64,000 nucleotides of DNA from Zhihengliuella sp. ISTPL4 (lineage in GTDB: Bacteria; Actinomycetota; Actinomycetes; Actinomycetales; Microbacteriaceae). The first letter of the stretch is position 1; every line of letters starts with the position of its first letter. The position numbers and the translations under genes are program-made. This document shows, one piece after another, positions 1 to 7,905 of the stretch. Below the pieces are notes generated by a model. The model did not search any database and was not told the origin of the DNA. It saw only the letters and a list, made by a program, of their open reading frames with translations. The DNA is taken from assembly GCF_002848265.1 (NCBI RefSeq), contig NZ_CP025422.1, positions 3,316,727 through 3,380,726 on the forward strand. The letters run 5' to 3'.

Positions 1-669
1 GCCGCGTCGCTCGACTTCTCGGGCGTGCACCCGCGTCTCGCCGAGGTCGAGATGATCCTCGCCTGCAACATCCACAACGTCCTGTGCGGCCCCCGAGGGG
101 TGGCCAGGGTGTTCGGTCCGCAGAAAGGCGCGTCGCCCGCCGACGTCGAGCGGCTGTCCGATGCGCTCGACGCCTGGGCGACGCTGCTGGAGGAGCAGAG
201 CCCCTTCGGGGGCGGCATGGACGTCCGCACGGGCGGCGGGACCGGGGCTTCGGGGGGACTCGGGGCGGGGCTCGCCGCCGCGTTCGGTGCCCGTCTCGCG
301 CCGCGCTTCGAGGTGCTCCTGGACGGGAGCCTGATGCCGCACGACCTCGATGCGCTGATGGCGGAGGCGGACCTCGTGATCACAGCCGAGGGGGCGATCG
401 ACTTCCAGACACCGCGCGGCAAGGTCCCGGCGGAGATCGCGATGCGCGCCAGGGTCGCGGGGGTGCCCGTGCTGGGGCTGGCCGGCTCGCTGGGCCGGGG
501 AGCGCCGGCGGTGCACGACATCGGAATCGACGCGATCGCCTCGATCCTCACCGTGCCCATGCCGCTGGAGGAGGCGGTGGAGCAGGGAGAGGAGCTGCTC
601 CGCGATGCCGCCGAGCGCACCATGCGCCTCGTGCTGCTCGGTTCAGCGATGTCCGCCAGGGCCGCCTGA
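1..669 (+). CDS. Glycerate kinase, C-terminal part (5' end outside window)
   Basis: The frame is open from the first base, so the gene starts upstream of the window. The visible ~222 residues match the C-terminal half of the GarK/GlxK glycerate kinase family, which phosphorylates D-glycerate. A FGPQKGA motif lies near residue 37, a glycine-rich DVRTGGGTGASGG stretch near residue 75, and an ITAEGAIDFQTPRGK segment near residue 130; these are the family's usual signatures. It ends in TGA before a leaderless promoter for the MaoC pair, so it is probably a separate transcription unit. The product is cytosolic and feeds glycerate into glycolysis. Family assignment is firm; the exact position of the phosphate on the product (2- or 3-phosphoglycerate) cannot be read from the sequence. 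Confidence 0.85.
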   Translation, partial: AASLDFSGVHPRLAEVEMILACNIHNVLCGPRGVARVFGPQKGASPADVERLSDALDAWATLLEEQSPFGGGMDVRTGGGTGASGGLGAGLAAAFGARLAPRFEVLLDGSLMPHDLDALMAEADLVITAEGAIDFQTPRGKVPAEIAMRARVAGVPVLGLAGSLGRGAPAVHDIGIDAIASILTVPMPLEEAVEQGEELLRDAAERTMRLVLLGSAMSARAA

Positions 670-726
670 GGGTTTCGGACGGCCCGCGCACGGCGGAGCG
701 TCGGCGGGCCTCGGTAGGATCGACGG

Positions 727-1182
727 GTGGCAGTGAACCAAGAACTCGTCGGTCGGGAGTTCCCGCCGACCGCCCCCTACCTCGTCGGGCGGGAGAAGGT
801 GCGCGAGTTCGCGCGCGCCGTCTTCGCCGACGCTCCGCAGCACACCGACGTCGAGGCCGCCCGTGCGGCCGGCTTCGCCGACGTCGTCGCGCCGCCGACC
901 TTCGCGATGGTCCTGCAGGATCTCACGTTGCAGCAGCTCCTGGCCGAGCCGGACTCCGGCATCGTGCTGGCGCGGACCATCCACGCGGAGCAGCGGTTCC
1001 GCTACACGCGCCCGATCGTCGCGGGAGACGAGTTGACCGCGCAGCTGCGCGTCACCGGCATCCGCATGATGGGCGGCAACGCCATGATCACCAGCGAGGC
1101 CGAGATCACCGACGAGGGCGGCGCGCACGTCGTCACCGCCACCAGTGTGCTGCTCGTCGGCGCCGAGGAGGAGGCCGCATGA
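727..1182 (+). CDS. MaoC-like dehydratase, N-terminal FAS1/HadA-type hot-dog subunit
   Basis: This 151-residue protein opens with a GREFPPTAPYLVGREKVREFA segment, typical of the HadA/HadC-type hot-dog half of a (3R)-hydroxyacyl dehydratase. The subunit lacks the hydratase motif, which sits in its partner, the next gene, with which it overlaps by ATGA (4 nt). Such split pairs form heterodimers; in mycobacteria HadAB acts in FAS-II elongation. This organism group has no mycolates, so the substrate here is unknown. The GTG start is supported by a TAGGAT hexamer at 715-720 exactly 6 nt upstream, suggesting a leaderless mRNA. In many actinobacteria this pair lies near murB and secE, as here. Confidence 0.85.
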   Translation: MAVNQELVGREFPPTAPYLVGREKVREFARAVFADAPQHTDVEAARAAGFADVVAPPTFAMVLQDLTLQQLLAEPDSGIVLARTIHAEQRFRYTRPIVAGDELTAQLRVTGIRMMGGNAMITSEAEITDEGGAHVVTATSVLLVGAEEEAA

Positions 1183-1583
1183 GCGCGTTCACCGTGGGAG
1201 ACGTGCTCGCCGAGCGCACCGTGCACCTGACCAGGGAGTCTCTCGTCCGCTACGCCGGGGCTTCCGGAGACTTCAACCCGATCCACTATCGCGACGACGT
1301 CGCCGCGGCCGTGGGCCTTCCCGGCGTCCTCGCGCACGGCATGCTGACCATGGGCATCGCCTCGTCGGTGGTCGTGGCCGCTCTCGACCCGCAGACCCGG
1401 ATCCTCGACTACGGCGTGCGCTTCACGAAGCCCGTGGTGGTCGACCCCGAGGCCGGCGCGGACGTGCACGTCGTCGCGACGGTCGGCGCCGTGGACGACG
1501 AGTCGGCGCGGATCGACCTCAAGGTCACGGCCGGCGACACGACCGTGCTCGTCAAGGCGCAGCTGCGCGTCGCCGTCCGATGA
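1179..1583 (+). CDS. MaoC-like dehydratase, catalytic hot-dog subunit
   Basis: A 134-residue hot-dog protein carrying the hydratase-2 motif: YAGASGDFNPIHYRDDVAAA near residues 26-45, with the conserved Asp and His (D32, H37 region), followed by GVLAHGMLTMG. It is the catalytic partner of the preceding gene and resembles HadB-type (R)-specific enoyl-CoA/hydroxyacyl dehydratases. The ATG overlaps the upstream stop (ATGA), and the downstream murB start overlaps its own stop (ATGA), so the three are one operon with coupled translation. Substrate unknown; a role in acyl chain metabolism is inferred from the family. Confidence 0.88.
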   Translation: MSAFTVGDVLAERTVHLTRESLVRYAGASGDFNPIHYRDDVAAAVGLPGVLAHGMLTMGIASSVVVAALDPQTRILDYGVRFTKPVVVDPEAGADVHVVATVGAVDDESARIDLKVTAGDTTVLVKAQLRVAVR

Positions 1584-2710
1584 GTGAGGTCGAGCCGATC
1601 CGCCTGGCCGAGCTCACCACGCTCCGCACCGGCGCCGCCCCCGCGCGCATGCGCGAGGCCGCCACGACCGAGGAGCTCATCGCGGTTCTTCGGGAGACCT
1701 GGGCGGAGGGCGACCCGTGGCTGGTGCTGGGCGGAGGGTCGAATCTCTTCGTCGGCGACGAGCCGTTCGACGGCACCGTCATCCGCATCCGGACGAGCGG
1801 CATCGAGGAGCTCCCGTCGCCGCACCCCGGGCGCATCCGCCTGCGCGTGCAGGCCGGACACGGCTGGGACGACCTGGTGGCGTACGCGGTCGAGCGCGGC
1901 TATGCCGGACTCGAGGCGATGAGCGGCATCCCCGGAACCGTGGGCGCCTCGCCCGTGCAGAACATCGGCGCCTACGGCCAGGAGATCCAGGAGACCCTGG
2001 TCGAGGTCGAGCTGATCGACGAGGACTCTGGCGAGATCTCCACCGTTCCGGCCGCGGAGCTCGGGCTCGGATTCCGCACCTCGGTGCTCAAGCACCATCA
2101 CGGGAGCGAGCCGCAGCGCCGGGCCGTGATCCTGTCGGTCACGGTCGATCTGCTGGTCGCGCGCGAGCGCGTGGTCCGCGGCGAACAGCTGCGCCGCGCC
2201 CTCGGTCTGACCGACGAGACCCCGGTGCCGCTGACCTGGGTGCGCGAGCGCATCCTGGCCACCCGGGCGTCCAAGGGGATGCTGCTCGACGCGGACGACC
2301 CGGACACGCACGGCGTCGGCTCGTTCTTCCAGAACGCGATCGTCACGGCCGCGCAGGCCCGCTCGCTGCCGCCGGAGTGCCCGCGGTGGCCGGTCACCCC
2401 CGACCTCGATGCGGTCACCGTCATCCCGCTGGCCTCCTACGACGGGCACGTGCCGCCCGCGAAGACGGAGGCGCCCGACGTGAAGGTGAGCGCGGCCTGG
2501 CTCATCGAGCAGGCGGGCATCCGCAAGGGGTTCAAGCTGCCCCGCTCGCGGGCCTCCGTCTCGACCAAGCACGCGCTGGCGCTCACCAACCGCGGGGGTG
2601 CTACGGCGGCCGAGGTCGCAGAGCTCGCGCGTTTCATCCAGAACCGCGTGCACGCCGAGTTCGGTCTCGTGCTGCAGCCGGAACCCGTGCTGGTGGGCGT
2701 CGACCTGTGA
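1580..2710 (+). CDS. murB: UDP-N-acetylenolpyruvoylglucosamine reductase
   Basis: MurB reduces UDP-GlcNAc-enolpyruvate to UDP-MurNAc with NADPH and FAD, the second committed step of peptidoglycan synthesis in the cytosol. The 376-residue protein shows the FAD-binding GGGSNLFVGDEPFDG segment near residue 52, GIPGTVGASPVQNIGAYGQE near residue 115, the active-site GSFFQNAI motif near residue 247 and the C-terminal LQPEPVLVG with the catalytic Glu. These features are type I MurB. The start overlaps the upstream MaoC stop by ATGA, and its stop overlaps the next GTG start. Its co-location with hadAB-like genes is conserved in actinobacteria. Confidence 0.96.
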   Translation: MSEVEPIRLAELTTLRTGAAPARMREAATTEELIAVLRETWAEGDPWLVLGGGSNLFVGDEPFDGTVIRIRTSGIEELPSPHPGRIRLRVQAGHGWDDLVAYAVERGYAGLEAMSGIPGTVGASPVQNIGAYGQEIQETLVEVELIDEDSGEISTVPAAELGLGFRTSVLKHHHGSEPQRRAVILSVTVDLLVARERVVRGEQLRRALGLTDETPVPLTWVRERILATRASKGMLLDADDPDTHGVGSFFQNAIVTAAQARSLPPECPRWPVTPDLDAVTVIPLASYDGHVPPAKTEAPDVKVSAAWLIEQAGIRKGFKLPRSRASVSTKHALALTNRGGATAAEVAELARFIQNRVHAEFGLVLQPEPVLVGVDL

Positions 2711-3417
2711 TCAAGGTCGAGCGGGTGTCGCGGACGCAGGCCGTCGTGGACGGGCTGCTGGACGCCATCATCGCCGGCCGGCTCGAAGCGGGGCAGCCGC
2801 TGCCGCCCGAGGGGGAGCTGGCGGAGCAGTTCGGCGTCTCCCGCCTCACGATGCGCGAGGGCGTCCGCCTCCTGCAGGCGCAGGGGGTGATCGTCGCCGT
2901 GCCGGGCACACGGCACCGCATCGCGCCCACCGATGAGTGGACGGGCCTTGACGCGGTCGTCCGGCACGCGCAGAGCGCGGGCGCCCGGGAACGTTCGTCG
3001 CTGGAGATGCTCGAGATGCGGATGATGTTCGAGACCGGGGCGGCGGAGTTCGCCGCCGGTCGGCGTACCGAGGAGCATCTCGCCGAGATGGCCGCCCTGC
3101 TCGAGGAGATGCAGGCGGCGCACGAGCGGGCTGACGTCGACGCCTTCGTGGCGGCGGACCTGGCCTTCCATGACGTGATCATCCGCGCGGCGGAGAACCG
3201 CATCCTCGTCGCGTCGATGCGCCCGCTGACGACGATGCTGCAGGCGACCCGCAGCGAGACGAGCGCCATCCCCGACATCCGCGAGCATGCTCTGGCTGAG
3301 CACGCGGCGGTGCTGGACGCGATGCGGACCGGGTCCGGTGCGGCCGCCCGCCAGGCCATGCGCAGCCACATGCGGCAGACCCGCGACGACCTGCTGCACT
3401 ACGTCCACGGCCGCTGA
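2707..3417 (+). CDS. GntR/FadR-subfamily transcriptional regulator
   Basis: A 236-residue regulator with an N-terminal winged helix (LPPEGELAEQFGVSRLTMRE near residues 35-55) and a C-terminal all-helical FCD ligand domain. The GTG start overlaps the murB stop (GTGA), so it may be read from the murB operon, yet functionally it belongs with the acid-sugar genes that follow. FCD regulators usually bind carboxylic-acid effectors, and FadR-type regulators commonly accompany threonate/erythronate pathways. A near-perfect 26-bp palindrome at 3465-3490, between this gene and the kinase, is the obvious binding site. Probably a repressor relieved by a sugar acid. Confidence 0.9.
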   Translation: MIKVERVSRTQAVVDGLLDAIIAGRLEAGQPLPPEGELAEQFGVSRLTMREGVRLLQAQGVIVAVPGTRHRIAPTDEWTGLDAVVRHAQSAGARERSSLEMLEMRMMFETGAAEFAAGRRTEEHLAEMAALLEEMQAAHERADVDAFVAADLAFHDVIIRAAENRILVASMRPLTTMLQATRSETSAIPDIREHALAEHAAVLDAMRTGSGAAARQAMRSHMRQTRDDLLHYVHGR

Positions 3418-3457
3418 CGCGCGACTCCGGTGGTTTGGAGCGCAGGCGAACGTGGGG

Positions 3458-3490
3458 TACGCTCATCGTTATCTGATATCGGATAACGAT
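3458..3490 (+). promoter_or_regulatory. Promoter -10 and 26-bp palindromic operator upstream of the acid-sugar cassette
   Basis: The arms ATCGTTATC (3465-3473) and GATAACGAT (3482-3490) are exact inverted repeats, and the 8-nt centre TGATATCG is also nearly symmetric (one mismatched pair). A TACGCT hexamer at 3458-3463 can serve as the -10, which puts the transcription start near 3470, inside the palindrome. A protein bound here would block initiation, so the site fits a repressor operator for the adjacent FadR-type regulator. The kinase start lies ~80 nt further on, behind an AGGAG ribosome-binding site. Confidence 0.75.
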
Positions 3491-3550
3491 GCAGATCCCC
3501 CTGGCCCGTGGCCCCCACCACGGGCCATCTTCCGGAACGAAGGAGTTCGT

Positions 3551-4978
3551 GTGCACATCGACGATCTGCTGGCCCCCCTGCCCGCACCGGTCGCCGTCAC
3601 CGCCGCCCAGGTCCGCGCGGAGGCCGACCCGTCGGACGTGATGATCGTCCTCGACGACGACCCGACGGGCACGCAGTCGGTCGCGAACCTCCCCGTCCTC
3701 ACCCGGTGGGAGCGCGCCGACCTGGACGAGGCGCTCGCGACCGGCGCCGCCGCCGTGTACGTGCTCACGAACACCCGTTCCCTCGACGAGGACGCCGCCG
3801 CGGCCCGCAATCGCGAGATCGTCGACGTGGCCCTCGCCGCCGCTGAGGCTCAGGGGCGGCGCGTCACGTTCGTCTCCCGCGGCGATTCGACGCTCCGCGG
3901 CCACTTCCCGCTGGAGACCGACGTGCTGTCCGCGGAGGTCGCATCCCGCGCCGGCCACGCCCCCGCGCTGACGCTGCTGGTCCCCGCGTTCCCCGACGCC
4001 GGCCGCATCACCGTCGGCTCCGTGCACTACTGGGTGACCGATGGCGAGGCGACCCCGGTCGGCGAGACTCCCTTCGCGGCTGACGCGACCTTCGGCTACG
4101 CGTCCTCCGACCTGCGGGAGTGGGTCGCGGAGAAGACGGACGGTCGCATCCCGGCGTCCGCGGTCGCCGGCCTCGACATCCGCACCATCCGCGCCGGCGT
4201 GGACGCCGTCGCCCGTTTCCTCGATGCGCTGGCAGACGGCACCGTCGTCGCGGTCGACGTCGTCGAGGAAACCGACATGCGCGTCGTCGCTCTGGCGCTG
4301 CACCGGCTGCGAGACCGCGACGTCCTCCTCCGCGTCGGCCCGCCCTACGTGCGCGCGCACATCGGGCAGGAGATCGCCGAGCCGGTACGCGCGGACGACA
4401 TCCCCTTCGCGCACGACCGTGGCGGCCTGGTGGTCGTCGGCAGCCACGTGCCGCTCACCACCGCGCAGCTCGAAGCCCTCACGGCGGCACGGCCGAACAC
4501 GCGCACGATCGAGCTCGACGTGCGCGCCCTCATCGGCTCCGAACGCGAGAGCCACCTCGAGACGCAGGCGCAGGCGGTCGCCGAGGCCCTCGCCACGGGG
4601 ACCGTGATCGTGCACACCACGCGGGAGCTGGTCACGGGCGCTGACGGCGACGAGAGCCTGGCGATCGCCCGCCGCATCTCCAGCGGCGTCGTCGACCTCG
4701 TGCGCCGCGTGCTCGCCATCGCCCCGCCCCGCTTCGTGATCGCGAAGGGCGGCATCACCTCGAGCGACGTCGCGAGCGAGGCGCTCGAGATCCGCCGGGC
4801 GACCGTGCTCGGCCCCATGCTGCCCGGCCTCGTCTCGCTGTGGCAGCCGGAGACCGGCCCCGCGGTCGGCATCCCGTACGTCGTGTTCGCCGGCAACGTC
4901 GGCGACGCGGACTCCCTCGTCACCGTCGTCGCCACTCTCGCAGGCGACGATGGAATCAACCCGGAAGGACACTCATGA
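3551..4978 (+). CDS. Four-carbon acid sugar kinase (DUF1537; 3-oxo-tetronate kinase-like)
   Basis: A 475-residue DUF1537 kinase. The N-terminal domain has the LDDDPTGTQS motif (residues ~34-43) and SRGDSTLRGHFP (residues ~110-121); the C-terminal domain has the ATP-binding AKGGITSSDVASEAL motif (residues ~398-412). Characterised members (OtnK, DtnK) phosphorylate 3-oxo-tetronate or D-threonate on the way to dihydroxyacetone phosphate. The GTG start follows an AGGAG ribosome-binding site at 3540-3544. The stop overlaps the next ATG (ATGA), and the dehydrogenase and GntP permease downstream complete an uptake-oxidation-phosphorylation unit. The exact four-carbon substrate cannot be decided from sequence. 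Confidence 0.9.
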   Translation: MHIDDLLAPLPAPVAVTAAQVRAEADPSDVMIVLDDDPTGTQSVANLPVLTRWERADLDEALATGAAAVYVLTNTRSLDEDAAAARNREIVDVALAAAEAQGRRVTFVSRGDSTLRGHFPLETDVLSAEVASRAGHAPALTLLVPAFPDAGRITVGSVHYWVTDGEATPVGETPFAADATFGYASSDLREWVAEKTDGRIPASAVAGLDIRTIRAGVDAVARFLDALADGTVVAVDVVEETDMRVVALALHRLRDRDVLLRVGPPYVRAHIGQEIAEPVRADDIPFAHDRGGLVVVGSHVPLTTAQLEALTAARPNTRTIELDVRALIGSERESHLETQAQAVAEALATGTVIVHTTRELVTGADGDESLAIARRISSGVVDLVRRVLAIAPPRFVIAKGGITSSDVASEALEIRRATVLGPMLPGLVSLWQPETGPAVGIPYVVFAGNVGDADSLVTVVATLAGDDGINPEGHS

Positions 4979-5865
4979 CATCCACCGTCGCTGTCATCGG
5001 ACTCGGCGCCATGGGGCTGCCGATGGCCACCCGCCTCGCCGAGCGCTTCGCCGTGCGCGGCTTCGACATCGCCGCCGAACGCGTCGCCCTCGCCGCGGAG
5101 GCGGGCGTCACGCCGGCCTCGTCCGCGGCCGACGCCGTGGACGGCGCGGATGCCGTGCTCGTCGCCGTGCGCACCGGCGCGCAGCTCGACGCCCTGCTGT
5201 TCGGTGACGACGGGCTCGCCCCGCACCTCGCCGACGGCGCCGTCGTGATCCTCACGAGCACGGTGGGCACCGACGGCATCGATGCGATCGCCGCACAGCT
5301 CGCCGCACACGGTGCGCAGCTCGTCGACGCCCCGCTCTCCGGCGGACCGGTCCGGGCAGGGGAGGGCGACCTCCTCATCGTCGTCGGCGCGACCCCGAGC
5401 GCTCTGGAGACGGCGCGCCCCGTGCTCGACCAGCTCGCCTCCACGCTGTCCATCGTCGGCGACAAGCCCGGCGACGGCCAGGCGCTGAAGACCGTCAACC
5501 AGCTCCTCTGCGGCGTGCACATCGCCGCGGCGGCGGAAGCGCTCGCGCTCGCCGACGCCCTCGGGCTGGACCGCGCCCGCACGCTCGACGCGCTGACGGC
5601 CGGTGCGGCCAACTCGTTCATGCTCGGCAACCGCGGCCCGCGCGCCCTGCAGGCCTACGACGAGGACGGCGCCGAAGTGCTCAGCCGCCTCGACATCTTC
5701 GTCAAGGACCTCGGCATCGTCGGCGACGCCGCCCGCCGTGCCCACCTGTCCACGCCGGTCGCCGCCGCGGCCGAGCAGCTGTTCCTCCTCGGCGAAGCGC
5801 AGGGCCTCGGCGCCCTCGACGACTCCGCCGTCATCCGCGTCGTCGCACCCGAACGACTGTCCTGA
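4975..5865 (+). CDS. NAD-dependent 3-hydroxyisobutyrate dehydrogenase family oxidoreductase (L-threonate dehydrogenase-like)
   Basis: This 296-residue beta-hydroxyacid dehydrogenase has the Rossmann motif GLGAMG at residues 9-14, the substrate-binding DAPLSGGPVRAGEG segment near residue 119 and the catalytic Lys in GDGQALKTVNQL near residue 170. Members beside DUF1537 kinases (LtnD) oxidise L-threonate or D-erythronate at C2 to 2-oxo-tetronate. Translation is coupled to the kinase by an ATGA overlap. The pathway would also need an isomerase (OtnI) and a decarboxylating aldolase (OtnC); neither is in the window. Confidence 0.88.
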   Translation: MTSTVAVIGLGAMGLPMATRLAERFAVRGFDIAAERVALAAEAGVTPASSAADAVDGADAVLVAVRTGAQLDALLFGDDGLAPHLADGAVVILTSTVGTDGIDAIAAQLAAHGAQLVDAPLSGGPVRAGEGDLLIVVGATPSALETARPVLDQLASTLSIVGDKPGDGQALKTVNQLLCGVHIAAAAEALALADALGLDRARTLDALTAGAANSFMLGNRGPRALQAYDEDGAEVLSRLDIFVKDLGIVGDAARRAHLSTPVAAAAEQLFLLGEAQGLGALDDSAVIRVVAPERLS

Positions 5866-5904
5866 GCGCGACGTCGCGCCCTCACTGAAAGAAGAGATCC
5901 AGAG

Positions 5905-7326
5905 ATGCTTCCTCTTCCGATCCTCATCCTGATCGGCCTGGCGGGCCTCGGCCTGCTGCTCCTGCTCATCATCCGGTTCAAGATGCAGGCGTTCTACGCC
6001 CTCATCCTCGTGTCGATCATCGTCGGCATCGCCGCCGGGCTTCCGCTGACCACGATCCCCGCCGACGGCGACACCCCCGAACAGCTCGGCGTCATCCAGG
6101 CGATCATCGCCGGTGTCGGCGGCACGCTCGGCTCGGTGGCCGTGCTCGTCGCCCTCGGGTCGATGCTCGGCAAGATCATCGAGCTGTCCGGCGGTGCCGA
6201 GTCGCTCGCGGGGCGCTTCACCGGCTGGTTGGGCCCGAAGCGCGTCGGCATCGCGCTCGTCATCGCCGCCGGCATCCTGGCGATCCCGGTGTTCTTCGAC
6301 GCCGGCTTCATCATCCTCATCCCCATCGTGTTCGCCTTCTCGAAGGTGGCAGGCCTCAACCCGATCAAGTTCGGACTCCCCGTCGCCGGCATCATGCTCG
6401 CCGTGCACGTCGCGGTGCCCCCGCACCCGGGCATCGTCGGCGGTTCGACGATCCTCGGCGCCGACATCGGCTGGGTGACGATCTTTGCGCTCGCGATCTC
6501 CGTGCCGCTCGCGGTCCTGTCCTACCTCGTGGCGAAGTGGATCAACACCCGTGAGTTCGCGATGCTCGCTGCGACCAAGGAGATGTACGACAGCTTCGGC
6601 ACCGAGAAGTCGACGCTCACCGGCGGACTCGGTGAGGGGGAGAAGGCGCCGGGCGCCGGCACGGTCCTCGGCCTCATCCTCCTGCCGCTCGTGCTCATCA
6701 TGCTCGGCACCGCCGTGGCGCCGCTGTTCGAGGCCGGGACGTTCTGGAACGGGTTCCTCAGCATGGTCGGCCAGCCGATCTTCGCCCTCATGGTCGCGAT
6801 CGCGGCCGCGATGTACCTGCTCGGTGTGCGCCGCGGCTGGTCGGCCGCCCACCTCGGCGAGGTCATGGAGTCGGCGCTGCCGGCCGCCGCGGTCATCATC
6901 CTCGTCACGGGTGCCGGTGGTGCCTTCGGTCGGGTCCTGACCGAGACCGGGATCGGTGGAGCGGTCGCCGAGGTGCTCGCGTCCAGCGGGATGCCCCTGC
7001 TGCTCGCGGCCTTCCTCATCTCGCTCATCATGCGCGCCGCGCAAGGCTCGGCGACCGTCGCGATCGCCACGACCGCGGGACTCCTGCTCCCCTCGGTGTC
7101 GGCGATGGGGCTCGACACCGTGCACACCGCGCTGCTCGCCGTCGCCATCGGGTACGGCGGCCTCGGTCTCAGCCACGTGAACGACTCCGGATTCTGGGTG
7201 GTCACGCGGTACCTCGGTCTGTCGGTCAAGGACGGCCTGCGCACGTGGACGCCGCTGACGACGGTGCTCGGAGTCTCCGGCTTCGTGCTGACCTGGATCC
7301 TGTACGCGGTGATCCCGGTCTCCTGA
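5905..7326 (+). CDS. GntP family gluconate/acid-sugar:H+ symporter
   Basis: A 473-residue polytopic inner-membrane protein with about 12-14 hydrophobic segments. It has the GntP-family hallmarks: FFDAGFIILIPIVFAF near residue 132, VAVPPHPGIVGGS near residue 172 and HVNDSGFWVVTRY near residue 424. It probably imports the sugar acid that the kinase and dehydrogenase degrade. A purine-rich AAGAAGAGAT lies upstream of the ATG. The gene is followed by a strong intrinsic-terminator-like hairpin, which closes the cassette. Confidence 0.93.
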   Translation: MLPLPILILIGLAGLGLLLLLIIRFKMQAFYALILVSIIVGIAAGLPLTTIPADGDTPEQLGVIQAIIAGVGGTLGSVAVLVALGSMLGKIIELSGGAESLAGRFTGWLGPKRVGIALVIAAGILAIPVFFDAGFIILIPIVFAFSKVAGLNPIKFGLPVAGIMLAVHVAVPPHPGIVGGSTILGADIGWVTIFALAISVPLAVLSYLVAKWINTREFAMLAATKEMYDSFGTEKSTLTGGLGEGEKAPGAGTVLGLILLPLVLIMLGTAVAPLFEAGTFWNGFLSMVGQPIFALMVAIAAAMYLLGVRRGWSAAHLGEVMESALPAAAVIILVTGAGGAFGRVLTETGIGGAVAEVLASSGMPLLLAAFLISLIMRAAQGSATVAIATTAGLLLPSVSAMGLDTVHTALLAVAIGYGGLGLSHVNDSGFWVVTRYLGLSVKDGLRTWTPLTTVLGVSGFVLTWILYAVIPVS

Positions 7327-7338
7327 CCCTGTCCGCGT

Positions 7339-7370
7339 GAACGGCCGTCACCTCCGGGTGGCGGCCGTTC
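7339..7370 (+). terminator. Hairpin terminator after the GntP permease
   Basis: GAACGGCCG (7339-7347) pairs with CGGCCGTTC (7362-7370), and TCACC/GGTGG continues the stem to a 4-nt TCCG loop, about 14 bp in all (one G-T pair). There is no long T-run, as is common for actinobacterial terminators. It sits 13 nt after the permease stop. Confidence 0.7.
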
Positions 7371-7420
7371 GTCGTTCTCGGCGGGTGGTGGCTGCGGCGG
7401 CGGCGGACTACGCTCGCGGG

Positions 7421-7822
7421 ATGAGCGGACTGATCCCGTACCTGCTGTTCCCCGGCAACGCCGCCGAAGCGCTCGGCCACTACCGCGATGTCTTCGGCGG
7501 TGAGCTCGAACTGATGGACTACGCGAGCGCCGGCCGTCACGACGGCCCGGGCGACGCGATCGCGCACGGACAGCTCGGCGGACCGGTCGAACTCGCCGGA
7601 GCCGACGCGGGAGCCGACGACGACGCGGTCCAGATGAGCGGGATGTTCCTCTCGCTGCTCGGCACCGCCGACCCCGGGACGCTGACCCGCTGGTACGACG
7701 AACTGGCCGCGGGCGGCCGCGTCATCGATCCCCTCCAGCAGCGCCCGTGGGGAGACTTCGACGGTACCCTGGTCGACCGCCACGGCATCCGCTGGCTGAT
7801 CGGCTTCCACCCCGAGGACTGA
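7421..7822 (+). CDS. VOC family protein (PhnB-like glyoxalase/bleomycin-resistance fold)
   Basis: A 133-residue single-domain VOC protein beginning MSGLIPYLLFPGNAAEALGH, the usual PhnB-like opening with a DVFGGELELM segment. The N-terminal half has a metal-ligand-type His in AHGQLGG; the C-terminal RPWGDFDGTLVDRHGIRWLI is also typical. PhnB-like proteins have no single established activity, so the role is unknown. The ATG is placed exactly 6 nt after a TACGCT hexamer (7409-7414) with no Shine-Dalgarno sequence, suggesting a leaderless transcript. It is convergent with the aminotransferase gene, separated by a perfect hairpin. Confidence 0.85.
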   Translation: MSGLIPYLLFPGNAAEALGHYRDVFGGELELMDYASAGRHDGPGDAIAHGQLGGPVELAGADAGADDDAVQMSGMFLSLLGTADPGTLTRWYDELAAGGRVIDPLQQRPWGDFDGTLVDRHGIRWLIGFHPED

Positions 7823-7840
7823 CCCGAAACCCCGGGTTCA

Positions 7841-7886
7841 CGCCGAGACCCCCTCGTACCTGCGCAGGTACGAGGGGGTCTCGGCG
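7841..7886. terminator. Perfect 46-nt palindrome between convergent genes (bidirectional terminator)
   Basis: Bases 7841-7863 are the exact reverse complement of 7864-7886, centred on CTGCGCAG. Flanking TTCA/TGAA and ACCCC/GGGGT extend the pairing with small bulges. It lies between the VOC gene and the end of the aminotransferase gene, so it can terminate both transcripts. Confidence 0.75.
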
Positions 7887-7905
7887 GTGAAGCGGGGTCT
7901 CGGCG

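Noticed and set aside
4345..7176. A 943-codon open frame on the minus strand across the acid-sugar kinase, dehydrogenase and permease genes
   Set aside because: It is low-complexity (Arg/Asp/Glu/Gly/His) with no recognisable domain and is the antisense of three well-supported genes; such frames are expected at this GC content.
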